DNA of 51,471 nt from an uncultured Nostoc sp. (GCF_937863485.1 NZ_CALMFY010000001.1:1-51471); one strand, 5' to 3'; shown: positions 17,451 to 25,815, numbered from the stretch's first letter. A program made the numbers and translations. Notes: generated by a model not told the origin, from the letters alone.

Positions 17451-17660
17451 TGTTATTTCGGCGACCGCATTTGTTATTTCGGCGACCGCATTTGTTATTT
17501 CAGCGATCGCATTTGCTATTTCGGCGATCGCATTTGCTATTTCGGCGATCGCATTTGTTATTTCAGCGATCGCATTTGCTATTTCAGCGACCGCATTTGC
17601 TATTTCGGCGATCGCATTTGCTATTTTGGCGACCGCATTTGTTATTTCGGCGACTGCAAT
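17451..17660. repeat. Exact 10 x 21 bp tandem array built on HIP1
   Basis: Ten units of exactly 21 bp, of the form TGYTATTTCRGCGAYCGCAT plus T, run without gaps from 17451 to 17660. In about half the units the core is the intact HIP1 octamer GCGATCGC; others have GCGACCGC. The repeat keeps the plus strand open as CYFGDRI heptads, but there is no start or conserved protein. The array replaces the 3' end of a truncated MFS gene on the minus strand. Confidence 0.95.
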
Positions 17661-17677
17661 TGCTGATTGCGTCCATC

Positions 17678-18049
17678 CTAAAGCAACTTAAGACAAAGAC
17701 CTCTTGTTGGTTTATAAACAAACTCAATAGTATTATTCAAGGCCAGCCAAGTCAGAGCCAAAGACTGAAGCATCCCCAGAATCTGGGCAACAAGCAGAAT
17801 GCGGTGGCGGTTGGTGCGATTGGCAACAATTCTACCCAGAAGAATCAAAATAAGAGTGGGAATTTGGCTAGCAAAACCTACCAGACCTAGCAACCAGGCA
17901 GAATCGGTGAGGCGATACACCAGCCAACTAGTAGCCACCTGGGTCATTGACGTACTAATTAGAGAAATTGCCTGACCTATGTAGTACAGGCGAAAATTTC
18001 TGGAACTAATAGCACGAAGCATGACCTGCGATTTTGTTGATGCTTCCAT
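17678..18049 (-). pseudogene. N-terminal fragment of an MFS transporter
   Basis: The 123-residue frame starts MEASTKSQVMLRAISSRNFR, then has membrane helices YIGQAISLISTSMTQVATSWLVY, LLGLVGFASQIPTLILILLG and the loop GRIVANRTNRHRILLVAQIL with a third helix. This is the first quarter of an EntS-type major facilitator exporter of about 400-420 residues. After LALTWLALNNTIEFVY the sequence stops resembling the family and ends near the 21-bp array. The remaining eight or nine helices are absent. It was probably truncated by deletion. Confidence 0.75.
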
Positions 18050-18076
18050 ACATTACCCCTCAGTAGTTCCCAATCC

Positions 18077-18853
18077 TTAACCGTGAATAAAAAAGTAGGC
18101 AGTCATACTGAAGGCAACAATCATGACAAATTTCCGAATTAAGTGCGGTTCAAGTTTACGAGCATAATGGGCACTTAAATAACCACCAAGAGAGCCACCT
18201 ACTGCCATCAAAATAGCTTGATGCCAAGCAATCACACCTGCAAAAATAAATGGAATAATTGCAATACCATTAATGCAACTTCCTAAAAATGTCTTAAAGG
18301 CATTCACGGTATGAATACTTTTGATACCTAAAAATGTCAGAGTTGCCAGCATTAAAATTCCTAAACCTGCGCCGAAAAAACCGCCATAAATTGCGATCGC
18401 TAATTGAGCCAGTACCAAATTAAATAAGGGTACAGATTCAGGCGATGACTTCTGGCTTTGACGCTGTAACCACTTTTTGAAAGGTTCACCAAAGGTAAAC
18501 ATCAGGGTTGCCAGCAGTAACAGATAGGGAATAAGCTTTTTAAACACATCTGGAGAAGTATATAACAAAGCTACAGAGCCAATTACACCACCAACTAAAC
18601 TGACACCACATAAAAGTAAAAAATCTCGCCGCTCAATGTCTAAATCTTGACGATATGCTCCAGCACTTGCTAGAGCAGCCACCCAAATCGCGGTATTATT
18701 CGTGGCGTTAGCTGCGATCGGGGATACACCCGTAAAGATGAGAGTTGGAAAGGTAATAAAGCTTCCACCACCCGCGACAGCGTTTAATCCGCCTGCAATG
18801 AAAGCGGTACTAAACAGAAGTAAACTATGGAAAAGTGTTAAAGATGGCGGCAT
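18077..18853 (-). CDS. TauE/SafE-family membrane permease
   Basis: The protein has 258 residues and about seven to eight hydrophobic helices. It opens LTLFHSLLLFSTAFIAGGLNAVAGGGSFITFPTL, the classic first repeat of TauE/SafE (DUF81) permeases. The second half repeats the pattern: FFGAGLGILMLATLTFLG and FLGSCINGIAIIPFIFAG. These proteins are thought to export sulfite, sulfoacetate or other organic anions. Its start ATG 18853 overlaps the stop codon of the upstream HAD gene (TAATG), so the two are translationally coupled. A TauD-family gene 2.4 kb away may or may not be functionally linked. Confidence 0.85.
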   Translation of the reverse strand: MPPSLTLFHSLLLFSTAFIAGGLNAVAGGGSFITFPTLIFTGVSPIAANATNNTAIWVAALASAGAYRQDLDIERRDFLLLCGVSLVGGVIGSVALLYTSPDVFKKLIPYLLLLATLMFTFGEPFKKWLQRQSQKSSPESVPLFNLVLAQLAIAIYGGFFGAGLGILMLATLTFLGIKSIHTVNAFKTFLGSCINGIAIIPFIFAGVIAWHQAILMAVGGSLGGYLSAHYARKLEPHLIRKFVMIVAFSMTAYFFIHG

Positions 18854-19506
18854 TATTTACGAATTATTAATTTGGGAATATCACTTGGAGAATGAGCAAT
18901 CAAGTCAGCACCATGAGCTTTCAATTCCTCCTCAGTTCCATAGCCATAGGTAACGCCAATTGAAGCAATGTGATGGTGCTTGGCTCCAATGATGTCATGT
19001 GAGCGATCGCCTACCATCACCACAGTGGAGGGTAAAAGTTTTTCTGTTAATAAAATATGGTGAATTAAGTCGCCTTTAACGCTTCGACTTCCATCAAGTT
19101 CACTACCGTAAACACCATCAAAAAGCAACGACAAGTCAAAATATTCAATAATCCGCATAGCATAAATGTATGGTTTGGAAGTTGCGACAAAAGTTTTATA
19201 ACCAGCAAAACGAATGGCTTTTAGAATTTCTGGAATCTGCGGATAAAGGGAGTTTTCAAATAATCCAATGGTGGCAAAGCGACGGCGATACAGTGAAATA
19301 GCCTGTTCAATTACTGTGCCATCTAAGGTCTTCAATAATTGCGAAAAGCTATCTTTCAGTGGTGGGCCAATACACCAATACAATTCATCAGCTTCCGGTG
19401 GTTTGTAACCGAGTTCAGATAGAGCATACTGAATGCAGCGAGTGATACCAAGTTTAGGATCTGTTAATGTCCCGTCTAAATCAAAAAGGACAGCGGAGGA
19501 AGGCAT
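18853..19506 (-). CDS. HAD-family phosphatase, phosphoglycolate phosphatase-like
   Basis: The protein has 217 residues. Motif I is VLFDLDGTLTDPKLGI at residues 7-22, with the nucleophile DxDGT. Motif II is in TFVATSKP, the Lys is in AMRII...SVKGDLI, and motif III/IV is VVMVGDRSHDIIGAK. A helical cap lies between (YALSELGYKPPEADELYWCIGPPLKDSF). This matches the Gph branch of HAD hydrolases, which remove phosphate from 2-phosphoglycolate or similar small molecules. Phosphoglycolate is abundant in cyanobacteria, but the substrate is not proven. It is followed by the TauE gene with a TAATG overlap. Confidence 0.8.
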   Translation of the reverse strand: MPSSAVLFDLDGTLTDPKLGITRCIQYALSELGYKPPEADELYWCIGPPLKDSFSQLLKTLDGTVIEQAISLYRRRFATIGLFENSLYPQIPEILKAIRFAGYKTFVATSKPYIYAMRIIEYFDLSLLFDGVYGSELDGSRSVKGDLIHHILLTEKLLPSTVVMVGDRSHDIIGAKHHHIASIGVTYGYGTEEELKAHGADLIAHSPSDIPKLIIRK

Positions 19507-19652
19507 ATCTTATACCAATCCGTAATTAACAAAGTCAGATTTGTTCTGGATTTACAGGAGAGCATCTGTAGCTTGATTTTGGACAATTGGTATTACATAA
19601 AATATTCTAAAAGCTCCAATCCCCGCTCTCCAGTCCCCAGCTTGATCACAAT

Positions 19653-20690
19653 TTAACTTTTATATTTGAGCGATTTTACAAAACCTTCGGCACTAAGTAA
19701 CGCAATCCCCAATGTGACAATACCAATCCCCACGCTCTGAATCACGTTTAAAGTTTCGCTAATCGTTACCCATGCAACTAATGCTGTCAATGCTGGACTG
19801 CTAGAGCCAATTATGGAGGCGGTAGATGCGCCAACCATCCGAATCCCCACATTGTTTAGAGTGTGTCCGAGAAAACTGACCAGACCGGAAAATATGCTGC
19901 CAATCCATAGAGGTGTCCAGTCAAGTTGGGCGCTCTTAGCTGGCCAGAATAGTAAGCTAACACCGGAGAGAAGTAGAGTACAGGCAAAACTGATCCAGGT
20001 AAAGGGAACTGGATGGAATTTTTCTAAACATTTTTGAGCAATGATGCAATAAAAGGCGTAAACGATCCCAGCACTAACACTAGCGAAAATGCCGATCGCA
20101 ATGGTATGACTGCTGTAGGTGGCAGAAGATTGGGGAATGGTGAGAGCGCTTCCTACCAGAATAATTCCCATCACTAGCCAACGGAACAATGTGGGGCGAT
20201 CGCCAAAAAACCTCCAGGACAGCAGCGCTGTAAATACGGGATAGGTGAAGAAGAGAGTCAAGGCAATGCCTGTGGGAATTAAGCCAATAGCAATGTAGAG
20301 TGAGGCAATATACACAAACATCAGTACCCCACAGCCAAGAGCTTGGATTAGAATATCCCTGCGTTCATGTAGTACGCTGGAGGCGGCATTGCGATTGAAT
20401 AAGTCTTTTAATTCTTTAAGAGCAGATGGATATAGCTTGAATGATAGAGATGCCATGAGTGGAACTACGAGCAGCATTCGCATGAACATCAGCAAGAATG
20501 AATTCTGCAAATCTGGTTTAACATATCCACCGAGTAAAAATAAACCGAGTACAAGATGTTCTGAAAACAAAACTCGGACAGTAACGTTGTGAAACGTCAA
20601 AACAAAGGAGGATAGTAGAACCGTTAGGATGCCCAACACTATAAAAAGTTTCCCTAGAGACGACCTGATTGTATTGTTAAAACCTAACAA
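19653..20690 (-). CDS. EamA/DMT-family transporter
   Basis: The protein has 345 residues and about ten membrane helices arranged as two EamA halves. Segments include FSEHLVLGLFLLGGY, ALGCGVLMFVYIASLYIAIGLIPTGIALTLFFTYPVFTALL, and in the second half GASTASIIGSSSPALTALVAW. These transporters export or import metabolites and amino acids; specificity is unknown. The open frame begins at TTG 20690, with no clear ribosome-binding site, so the start is uncertain. In-frame GTG codons occur shortly after. A 146-bp gap precedes the HAD gene on the same strand. Confidence 0.8.
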   Translation of the reverse strand: MLGFNNTIRSSLGKLFIVLGILTVLLSSFVLTFHNVTVRVLFSEHLVLGLFLLGGYVKPDLQNSFLLMFMRMLLVVPLMASLSFKLYPSALKELKDLFNRNAASSVLHERRDILIQALGCGVLMFVYIASLYIAIGLIPTGIALTLFFTYPVFTALLSWRFFGDRPTLFRWLVMGIILVGSALTIPQSSATYSSHTIAIGIFASVSAGIVYAFYCIIAQKCLEKFHPVPFTWISFACTLLLSGVSLLFWPAKSAQLDWTPLWIGSIFSGLVSFLGHTLNNVGIRMVGASTASIIGSSSPALTALVAWVTISETLNVIQSVGIGIVTLGIALLSAEGFVKSLKYKS

Positions 20691-20928
20691 ATCAGATGAA
20701 GTTTGAGGAAATCAAAGCCGTCGCTTCAAAAACACTGCCAATTGTTCATGAAAGTCTTGCTTATTAAGACTCTGGTATTGTTACTTGCATAGAGGGTCGA
20801 TAGAAAAGCGCGATCGTTATTAGATACTGAGTTCAGAATTCAGGAGTCACGAGTCATTAGTCAGTAGAAAGTTAAGTCAGCAAAAGGGAATGGGAGGTGA
20901 GGGGGAGCAAAGAAGTAGGGAAGTGGAT
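20691..20928. other. Intergenic region upstream of the EamA gene
   Basis: The region is AT-rich near 20700-20800, with tagt/gtcattagtca words near 20850 typical of Nostoc intergenic DNA. No gene is supported. It borders the 21-bp array at 20929. Confidence 0.35.
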
Positions 20929-21214
20929 TTCAAAGACTCATTAACGGAGTTCAAAGACTCGTCGGCGAGTATCAAAGACTCGTCGGCGAGTATCAAAGAC
21001 TCGTCGGCGAGTATCAAAGACTCGCCAGCGAGTATCAAAGACTCGCCAGCGAGTATTAAAGACTCGTCGGCGAGTATCAAAGACTCGTTAGCGAGTGTTA
21101 AAGACTCGTCGGCGAGTATCAAAGACTCATTCACGAGTATTAAAGACTCGTCGGCGAGTATCAAACACTCGTGAACGAGTATCAAACACTCGTCGGCGAG
21201 TATCAAAGACTCAT
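20929..21214. repeat. 21-bp tandem array of hairpin units with variable loops
   Basis: Thirteen full 21-bp units and a partial one follow the form TCAAAGACTCGTCGGCGAGT plus one base. Each unit has a stem ACTCG/CGAGT around a four-base loop. The loop varies (TCGG, CCAG, TTAG, TTCA, TGAA), while the stem is almost invariant. The spacer is about seven bases (ATCAAAG). Both strands stay open, giving IKDSSAS heptads on the plus strand, but there is no convincing gene. It lies just downstream of the TauD gene stop. Confidence 0.95.
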
Positions 21215-21237
21215 CCCCTATTCCCCATGCCCAAGTA

Positions 21238-22152
21238 TTACGCAGTCACCGCCTCACGTCGGTTGTACTGAGAAGCGTCTCCCTTGATAGCCTCACTTTG
21301 TTTACCATCGATACCCACTGGGAGATCCCCGACAATTGTCACTCGTTGAACGTGGCGGGGCTGGTCGCCGTAATCTGCGATCGCATAATGTTGAGTAGCC
21401 CGGTTATCCCAAAAAGCTACGTCACCAACTTGCCAACGCCACCGGACTGTGTTCTCAGGACGTGTTACATACGCTTGTAACAGTCGCAGAATATCATCTG
21501 ATTCAGTTGTTGATAAGCCACGGAACTGGCGCACAAATCCGCCGATGAATAACCCCCGCTCCCCAGATTCGGGATGGACGCGTACAACTGGGTGCAGAGT
21601 CTCGTATACAGTCGAGGTGAAGACAGCCCGGTAAGCCTTGGCATCTTCAGGTAGGTCGAATGCAGTTGCATAGTCGAATTTGTTGCTGTGTACTGCCCAA
21701 AGTTGGTCTGCAAGATTACGCAGATGGGTAGGTAAATCTTGGTAGGCAGTTACAGAGTTTGCCCAGATTGTGTCGCCACCAGTCGGAGGAATGTCAAGCG
21801 CTCGTAAGATAGAGCCGAGAGGAGGACGGTCTACGAATGTCACATCGGTATGCCAGCTATTGGCGCGGGAAGTGGTGCGACCATAATTCAGGTCTAAGAT
21901 TTCTGGATTTTCTGGAAGCGCTGGTACAGTTGGGTGGGCTGTAGTGACTTCACCGAAACGACGAGCGAAGGCGACTTGTCCAGCAGCATCGAATTGTTGC
22001 TGATCACGGAAAAATATCACTTTGTATTTGACTAGAGTCTTGCGAATATCGCTGATGATGTCATCGCTGAGGTTAGAACTCAGATTAACACCAATGATTT
22101 CAGCACCGATACGTCCTGCAACTGGTTTGATATCAAAGTATTGAGAACCCAT
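21238..22152 (-). CDS. TauD/TfdA-family Fe(II)/2-oxoglutarate dioxygenase
   Basis: The protein has 304 residues from ATG 22152 (MGSQYFDIKPVAG). GGAG lies 9 bases upstream, so the open extension to 22167 is not used. The family oxidises substrates such as taurine or alkyl sulfates with 2-oxoglutarate and O2. The iron ligands are visible as SWHTDVTF (His, Asp) near residue 100 and RATQHYAIADY (distal His) near 260. The 2-oxoglutarate Arg is in the HVQRVTIVGD segment. The N-terminal GRIGAEIIGVNLS is typical. Substrate is unknown; sulfonate use would fit the TauE-family gene and the SsuA-like remnant in the window, but this is inference. Confidence 0.85.
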   Translation of the reverse strand: MGSQYFDIKPVAGRIGAEIIGVNLSSNLSDDIISDIRKTLVKYKVIFFRDQQQFDAAGQVAFARRFGEVTTAHPTVPALPENPEILDLNYGRTTSRANSWHTDVTFVDRPPLGSILRALDIPPTGGDTIWANSVTAYQDLPTHLRNLADQLWAVHSNKFDYATAFDLPEDAKAYRAVFTSTVYETLHPVVRVHPESGERGLFIGGFVRQFRGLSTTESDDILRLLQAYVTRPENTVRWRWQVGDVAFWDNRATQHYAIADYGDQPRHVQRVTIVGDLPVGIDGKQSEAIKGDASQYNRREAVTA

Positions 22153-22503
22153 GTTTTTTATCTCCAAGAAGTTTATGTTTGGGACTAGCCTTTTTAAGGT
22201 GGGTGAAAATTTGGATCAAAAAACTCCTCTTTAACCTCTTAACTCTGTGTTGCGCCAGTTGCTTTAAGTCGGGGAACCGCAAGGGCGCACTGGCTTCTCT
22301 GTGCCTCTGTGGTTAAATAAAAGATTTTTTAACCGCAGAGACGCGGAGGGCGCAGAGAGAAAAAAGAGATTTTACAAGTCACCTTCCAAAGACTAATGTT
22401 TTTATTTAGGTAGTCAGCAGTCATTCAATTTTGGATTTTAGATTTTTCTTTCAATCCAAAATCCAAAATTCAAAATCTAAAATTGAATGACTTCTTTAAG
22501 CTG
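22153..22503. other. Intergenic region with palindromic repeat words
   Basis: Positions 22265-22385 carry a dispersed inverted-repeat type (tctctgtgcctctgtggttaa pairing with ttaaccgcagagacgcggaggg). Around 22430-22490, ttttggattttagattttt pairs with aatccaaaatccaaaattcaaaatc-like words. These form loose inverted repeats. No gene is supported. Confidence 0.5.
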
Positions 22504-23304
22504 CTAAACACCAGGGGTAGATCCGCCATCAACGATAATCTCTGTTCCTGTAATCGATGCAGCTAGATCAGACACCAAAAATAACGCTAGCGCAGCAATT
22601 TCTTCTGGCTGGGCGATTCTTTTTAAAGGAATACTTTGGATGTTTTGTGCCTTCACTTGCTCGACAGTGATTCCTTGCGCTTGGGCATTTTGCTGGGCTA
22701 AAGTCTCAGCACGCTCTGTAGCTGTAGCACCGGGCGATATGGCATTAATACGAATGTTGTACTCGGCTAACTCTTTAGAAATGCCCTTTGTGAAGTTGAG
22801 CAGAGCTGCATTGCTTGTGCCACCAGCTAGGAAGTTAGGACGAGGTGTCCGTCCTGCACCGCCGACTATATTGACAATCCGCCCATCACCCCGACTTTTT
22901 TGATGGGGGACGACGGCTCTAACTAGGCGGATGTAGCCTAATAATTTTAAGTTCCAAGCATCCAAAAATAAATCATCAGTTGATTCAAGGAAAGACCCAG
23001 CACGGGCTGATCCGGCATTATTAATCAAGATATCAATCTGACCAAACTGGGCCAAGGTGGTTGAAACAACTTTCTCAACATCCTCTGCTTTTGTTAGATC
23101 GGCGCTGATAGCAATTACTTTCGCCCCTAGTGTGGGTAGAGACTGGATGTCAGCTACTGCATTTTCTAATCTTTCTTGATTGCGGGCTGCGATCGCTACA
23201 TTCACACCCTCACTATAGAGTGCTTTGGCGTTGGCTAAACCAATTCCCGCACTTCCTCCGGTGACGATCGCTGTTTTACCTGATAGTTTTAGCTCTAAAC
23301 TCAT
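22504..23304 (-). CDS. Short-chain dehydrogenase/reductase-like protein lacking the catalytic Tyr and Lys
   Basis: The protein has 266 residues and a Rossmann fold. The cofactor motif is VTGGSAGIGLA (about residues 13-23). Further hallmarks are ILINNAG at about residue 92 and the closing VSDLAASITGTEIIVDGG. The usual catalytic YxxxK is not present: after IVGGAGRTPRPNF the matching stretch reads LAGGTSNAALLNFTK, with Gly in place of Tyr and Asn in place of Lys. Substrate binding may remain while classical reductase chemistry is unlikely, or catalysis uses other residues. A subset of the family shares this GGTSNAAL pattern as far as I recall. It is separated by 25 bases from the pyrophosphatase-like gene upstream and is probably part of the same operon. 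Confidence 0.8.
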   Translation of the reverse strand: MSLELKLSGKTAIVTGGSAGIGLANAKALYSEGVNVAIAARNQERLENAVADIQSLPTLGAKVIAISADLTKAEDVEKVVSTTLAQFGQIDILINNAGSARAGSFLESTDDLFLDAWNLKLLGYIRLVRAVVPHQKSRGDGRIVNIVGGAGRTPRPNFLAGGTSNAALLNFTKGISKELAEYNIRINAISPGATATERAETLAQQNAQAQGITVEQVKAQNIQSIPLKRIAQPEEIAALALFLVSDLAASITGTEIIVDGGSTPGV

Positions 23305-23329
23305 ACACAGTTACGCTCAAAAATGTAAT

Positions 23330-23683
23330 TTACTTGCGAACCAATAATATTGCCGATTGAGAGCCTGTATTGTGGATATCCAAGATGACTTGGCTTTCCC
23401 CTGATGTACAACCCAGAAGTATTTTGATTTCTGTATCCCGTTTTTCCAAGTCAACACTACAGATGACGGCGGTGACTTTTTTACCAGACAAACTACCTAT
23501 CCAGACATCAATATCGGCTGCATCCCCAGAGCGAGTATTTTCCAAGTATCCATAGTCCAGTGGATAAACAAAGGATGGATAATGTGGATGTGATGTCCCT
23601 TTTGGGCGATCTATCTTGAGATTACTAGCGGCTACAAGCTGATCTAGTTTGAACCAGAAGTCAGCATAATTCGTAATACTCAA
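23330..23683 (-). CDS. Small inorganic-pyrophosphatase-like protein
   Basis: The protein has 117 residues and resembles the core of soluble family I inorganic pyrophosphatases. The segment IDRPKGTSHPHYPSFVYPLDYGYLENT corresponds to the conserved ExPxGSxxKYE/YPxNYGYxPxT region. GDAADIDVWIGS stands where the enzyme has the DxDPxD metal site, but here most of the Asp residues are lacking. It is shorter than ordinary PPases of about 170 residues. Activity is therefore doubtful and it may bind another phosphorylated molecule. The start is TTG 23683, overlapping the TGA stop of the preceding dehydrogenase gene (TTGA), so translation is coupled. Confidence 0.7.
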   Translation of the reverse strand: MSITNYADFWFKLDQLVAASNLKIDRPKGTSHPHYPSFVYPLDYGYLENTRSGDAADIDVWIGSLSGKKVTAVICSVDLEKRDTEIKILLGCTSGESQVILDIHNTGSQSAILLVRK

Positions 23684-24627
23684 TTGGAAATGTGCAATAC
23701 AGCCTTGCCAGGAAAACGCCTGTCGAGTAGTTGTTGCGCTACATCAGCTATTTGTGTCCAAGAAGCTTCTAAATCAATGTGAGGACGCAACTGACCTGCT
23801 TCTACTAGACTCAAAAGCCGTTTTAGACCGACTGCGGCTGATTCAAATCTCAGTTCATCGAAAAGACGTAAACCATACAGGCTTACACTACCAGTCCCAA
23901 AGAATTGGCCAGCGTTGAATGTCACTTCTGTTCCCCCAGACACTCCATACAACACAGTTTTTCCATCCTGTGCCAGTAAACTAAGGGCTACCCCCAAAGT
24001 CTTACCACCCACTGACTCTATAATTAGATGATAGGGGCCATACTCGCTTGCGGGTGAGAGGTCTTCGCTAATCACCACCGATTGTGCCCCTGCTTCCTTG
24101 ACCAGAGTCTCATAGCCAGCTTGCCGAATGTGTGCCACGACGTGCGCCCCTGACAGCCGCGCCAATTGGATAGCAAAGTAACCAACACCTCCTGATGCAC
24201 CTGTAACCAGAACTGGGCGACCTAACAGCGAACCGCCTTTAAGCACAGCATGATACGCGGTTAAACCTGCTACAGGCAGTGTGGCGGCTTGAGCAAAGGA
24301 TACCGATGGCGGCACTTCTGCTAAGGCGTTGGTGGGAACAGACACGAGTTCTGCCCAAGCACCGGCACGGCGAAAGCCAACTACACGCGCCCCTTGGGGA
24401 GGCCCTGAACCATCGGTAGCGGGGGTTTCCACTACACCTGCCAAGTCCCAACCAGGCTGCCAACCAGCCTCAGCAGAAGTTGAACGTTTCACCTCTCCCC
24501 GATTCAGGGAAATTGCTGCCACTTTGACTAGTGCCTCATCTGGGGTAGGCGTTGGTGCAGTCACTTCACTCAGTGCCAAACGCCCCGGCACATTGGGATC
24601 AACAATCACAGCACGTATTTTACTCAT
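23680..24627 (-). CDS. Quinone-oxidoreductase-like (MDR family) dehydrogenase
   Basis: The protein has 315 residues of the medium-chain dehydrogenase superfamily, zinc-free QOR type. The N-terminal catalytic domain has PDEALVKVAAISLNRGEVK and GWDLAGVVE. The cofactor domain has PVLVTGASGGVGYFAIQLARLSGAHVVAHIR (about residues 140-170), an NADPH-type Rossmann motif. No structural-zinc cysteine cluster is visible. These enzymes reduce quinones or enones with NADPH. ATG 24627 is a good start. Its stop overlaps the start of the pyrophosphatase-like gene by four bases, and the short-chain dehydrogenase follows, so the three form a compact operon. Confidence 0.85.
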   Translation of the reverse strand: MSKIRAVIVDPNVPGRLALSEVTAPTPTPDEALVKVAAISLNRGEVKRSTSAEAGWQPGWDLAGVVETPATDGSGPPQGARVVGFRRAGAWAELVSVPTNALAEVPPSVSFAQAATLPVAGLTAYHAVLKGGSLLGRPVLVTGASGGVGYFAIQLARLSGAHVVAHIRQAGYETLVKEAGAQSVVISEDLSPASEYGPYHLIIESVGGKTLGVALSLLAQDGKTVLYGVSGGTEVTFNAGQFFGTGSVSLYGLRLFDELRFESAAVGLKRLLSLVEAGQLRPHIDLEASWTQIADVAQQLLDRRFPGKAVLHISN

Positions 24628-24997
24628 AGAGAATGCCTTGGCTTAGAGATGAATTTCTAGATCGGTAGTTCACAATGTACTGCCTACAATAATAAACTCG
24701 ACAGATTATCTAGTCCCTCTTAACCCCAAATCCCTACAACTAGGTTAATGATATTTAACAAACTACGGTAACTAGATGGGTTTATAGTATTTTAGAGGAC
24801 GTAGAAAGAAAACTATCACAAGACAGACAAAAGAATCAAGCATTCTGCGAAAAGATTTGTTTCATCAATGCTTGCATTTATTGCTACGTTGTAAGCTAGT
24901 CGCGGTCAACCTGCTACTCTATGATCAGCCACCTTCCAGGCGTCTAGGGATTTTACTACGTAGTACAGGAGTATTCAAAAGTAAGAATTTTTATCTG
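24628..24997. other. Divergent intergenic region
   Basis: The genes on both sides point away from each other, so both promoters should lie here. The stretch 24775-24830 (gatgggtttatagtattttagaggac) is AT-rich and could hold a promoter, but I cannot assign boxes confidently. An open frame joins 24857 to the acetolactate decarboxylase, but that N-terminus looks non-native. Confidence 0.35.
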
Positions 24998-25792
24998 ATG
25001 AAAATCAAGCGTTATTTCTGGATAACTATTGTAACCATCACTGCACTATTAATTGCTATTTTGCCAGGGAAAACTCAGCAAAGTACGTCATCAAATATCC
25101 TATTTCAAACCTCTACAATCAGCGCTTTGGCAGTAGGAGTTTTTGACGGTAATACTAATTTTAAGCAATTGAAAAAATCCGGTGATTTTGGTTTGGGAAC
25201 AATGAATTCTCTTGATGGAGAAATGATTGGATTAGATGGCAAATTTTACCAGCTTAGATCTGATGGAGTTGCCTCTCTCATTCCTGATTCCATGACAAGC
25301 CCTTTTGCGTCAGTCACCTTTTTTAAACCACAAACATTAATTAATCTAGAAGGGCAGATTAATTATCAACAATTGCAGCAATCGCTAGATCAGCGCTTAC
25401 CGTCTAAAAATTATCCTTATGCTATTCGCATTCAAGGTAATTTTCCTTATCTAAAATTTAGAAGTCTTCCCAAACAAACCCCACCCTATCGCCCTTTAGC
25501 AGAGGCGCTTAAAGAACAATCAATTTTTGAGTTAAGAAACGTCAATGGTACTTTAGTGGGTTTTCGTACACCCAAATATATGCAAGGAGTAAATGTTAAT
25601 GGCTATCACTTTCATTTCATAACTGCAAATCGGAAAACTGGAGGACATCTTTTAGATGGAGAATTCCAAAATGCTAAAGTAGAACTTGATACTCTATCAA
25701 AGGTTGAGATAAATTTGCCCAAAACTGCTGAATTTGACCAAGCTGATTTGGGAGATGGCAAACCTACTAAAATCAACAGAGTTGAACGGTAA
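24998..25792 (+). CDS. Acetolactate decarboxylase, exported form
   Basis: This enzyme turns 2-acetolactate into acetoin. The protein has about 264 residues from ATG 24998. It begins with a signal-like segment (YFWITIVTITALLIAILPG) and then the family sequence: FQTSTISALAVGVFDGN, GDFGLGTMNSLDGEMIGLDGKFYQL, PYAIRIQGNFPYLKFR, MQGVNVNGYHFHFIT and GGHLLDGEF. The HFHF...GGH histidines are the zinc ligands, and the Arg and Glu residues of the active site are present in the expected order. Secretion or periplasmic location is inferred from the N-terminus. No acetolactate synthase gene is next to it. It leads a three-gene run on the plus strand. Confidence 0.85.
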   Translation: MKIKRYFWITIVTITALLIAILPGKTQQSTSSNILFQTSTISALAVGVFDGNTNFKQLKKSGDFGLGTMNSLDGEMIGLDGKFYQLRSDGVASLIPDSMTSPFASVTFFKPQTLINLEGQINYQQLQQSLDQRLPSKNYPYAIRIQGNFPYLKFRSLPKQTPPYRPLAEALKEQSIFELRNVNGTLVGFRTPKYMQGVNVNGYHFHFITANRKTGGHLLDGEFQNAKVELDTLSKVEINLPKTAEFDQADLGDGKPTKINRVER

Positions 25793-25815
25793 CTAAATAT
25801 TTTTGGATTAAAGCT

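Noticed and set aside
17451..17660. CRISPR array
   Set aside because: Units are gapless and nearly identical with no variable spacers, and no cas gene is near. It is a simple tandem repeat.
20929..21214. CRISPR array or a repeat protein gene
   Set aside because: The variable part is only the four-base loop, not a spacer. Both strands are open because 21 is a multiple of three, and no start site or family supports a protein.
18077..22152. A taurine/sulfonate use operon (TauE, TauD, SsuA remnant)
   Set aside because: The TauD and TauE-family genes are separated by other genes and the SsuA remnant is 14 kb away. Family membership alone does not give the substrate.
24857..24997. Longer N-terminus of the acetolactate decarboxylase
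   Set aside because: The extra 47 residues have no family likeness and would bury the signal segment that starts at 24998.
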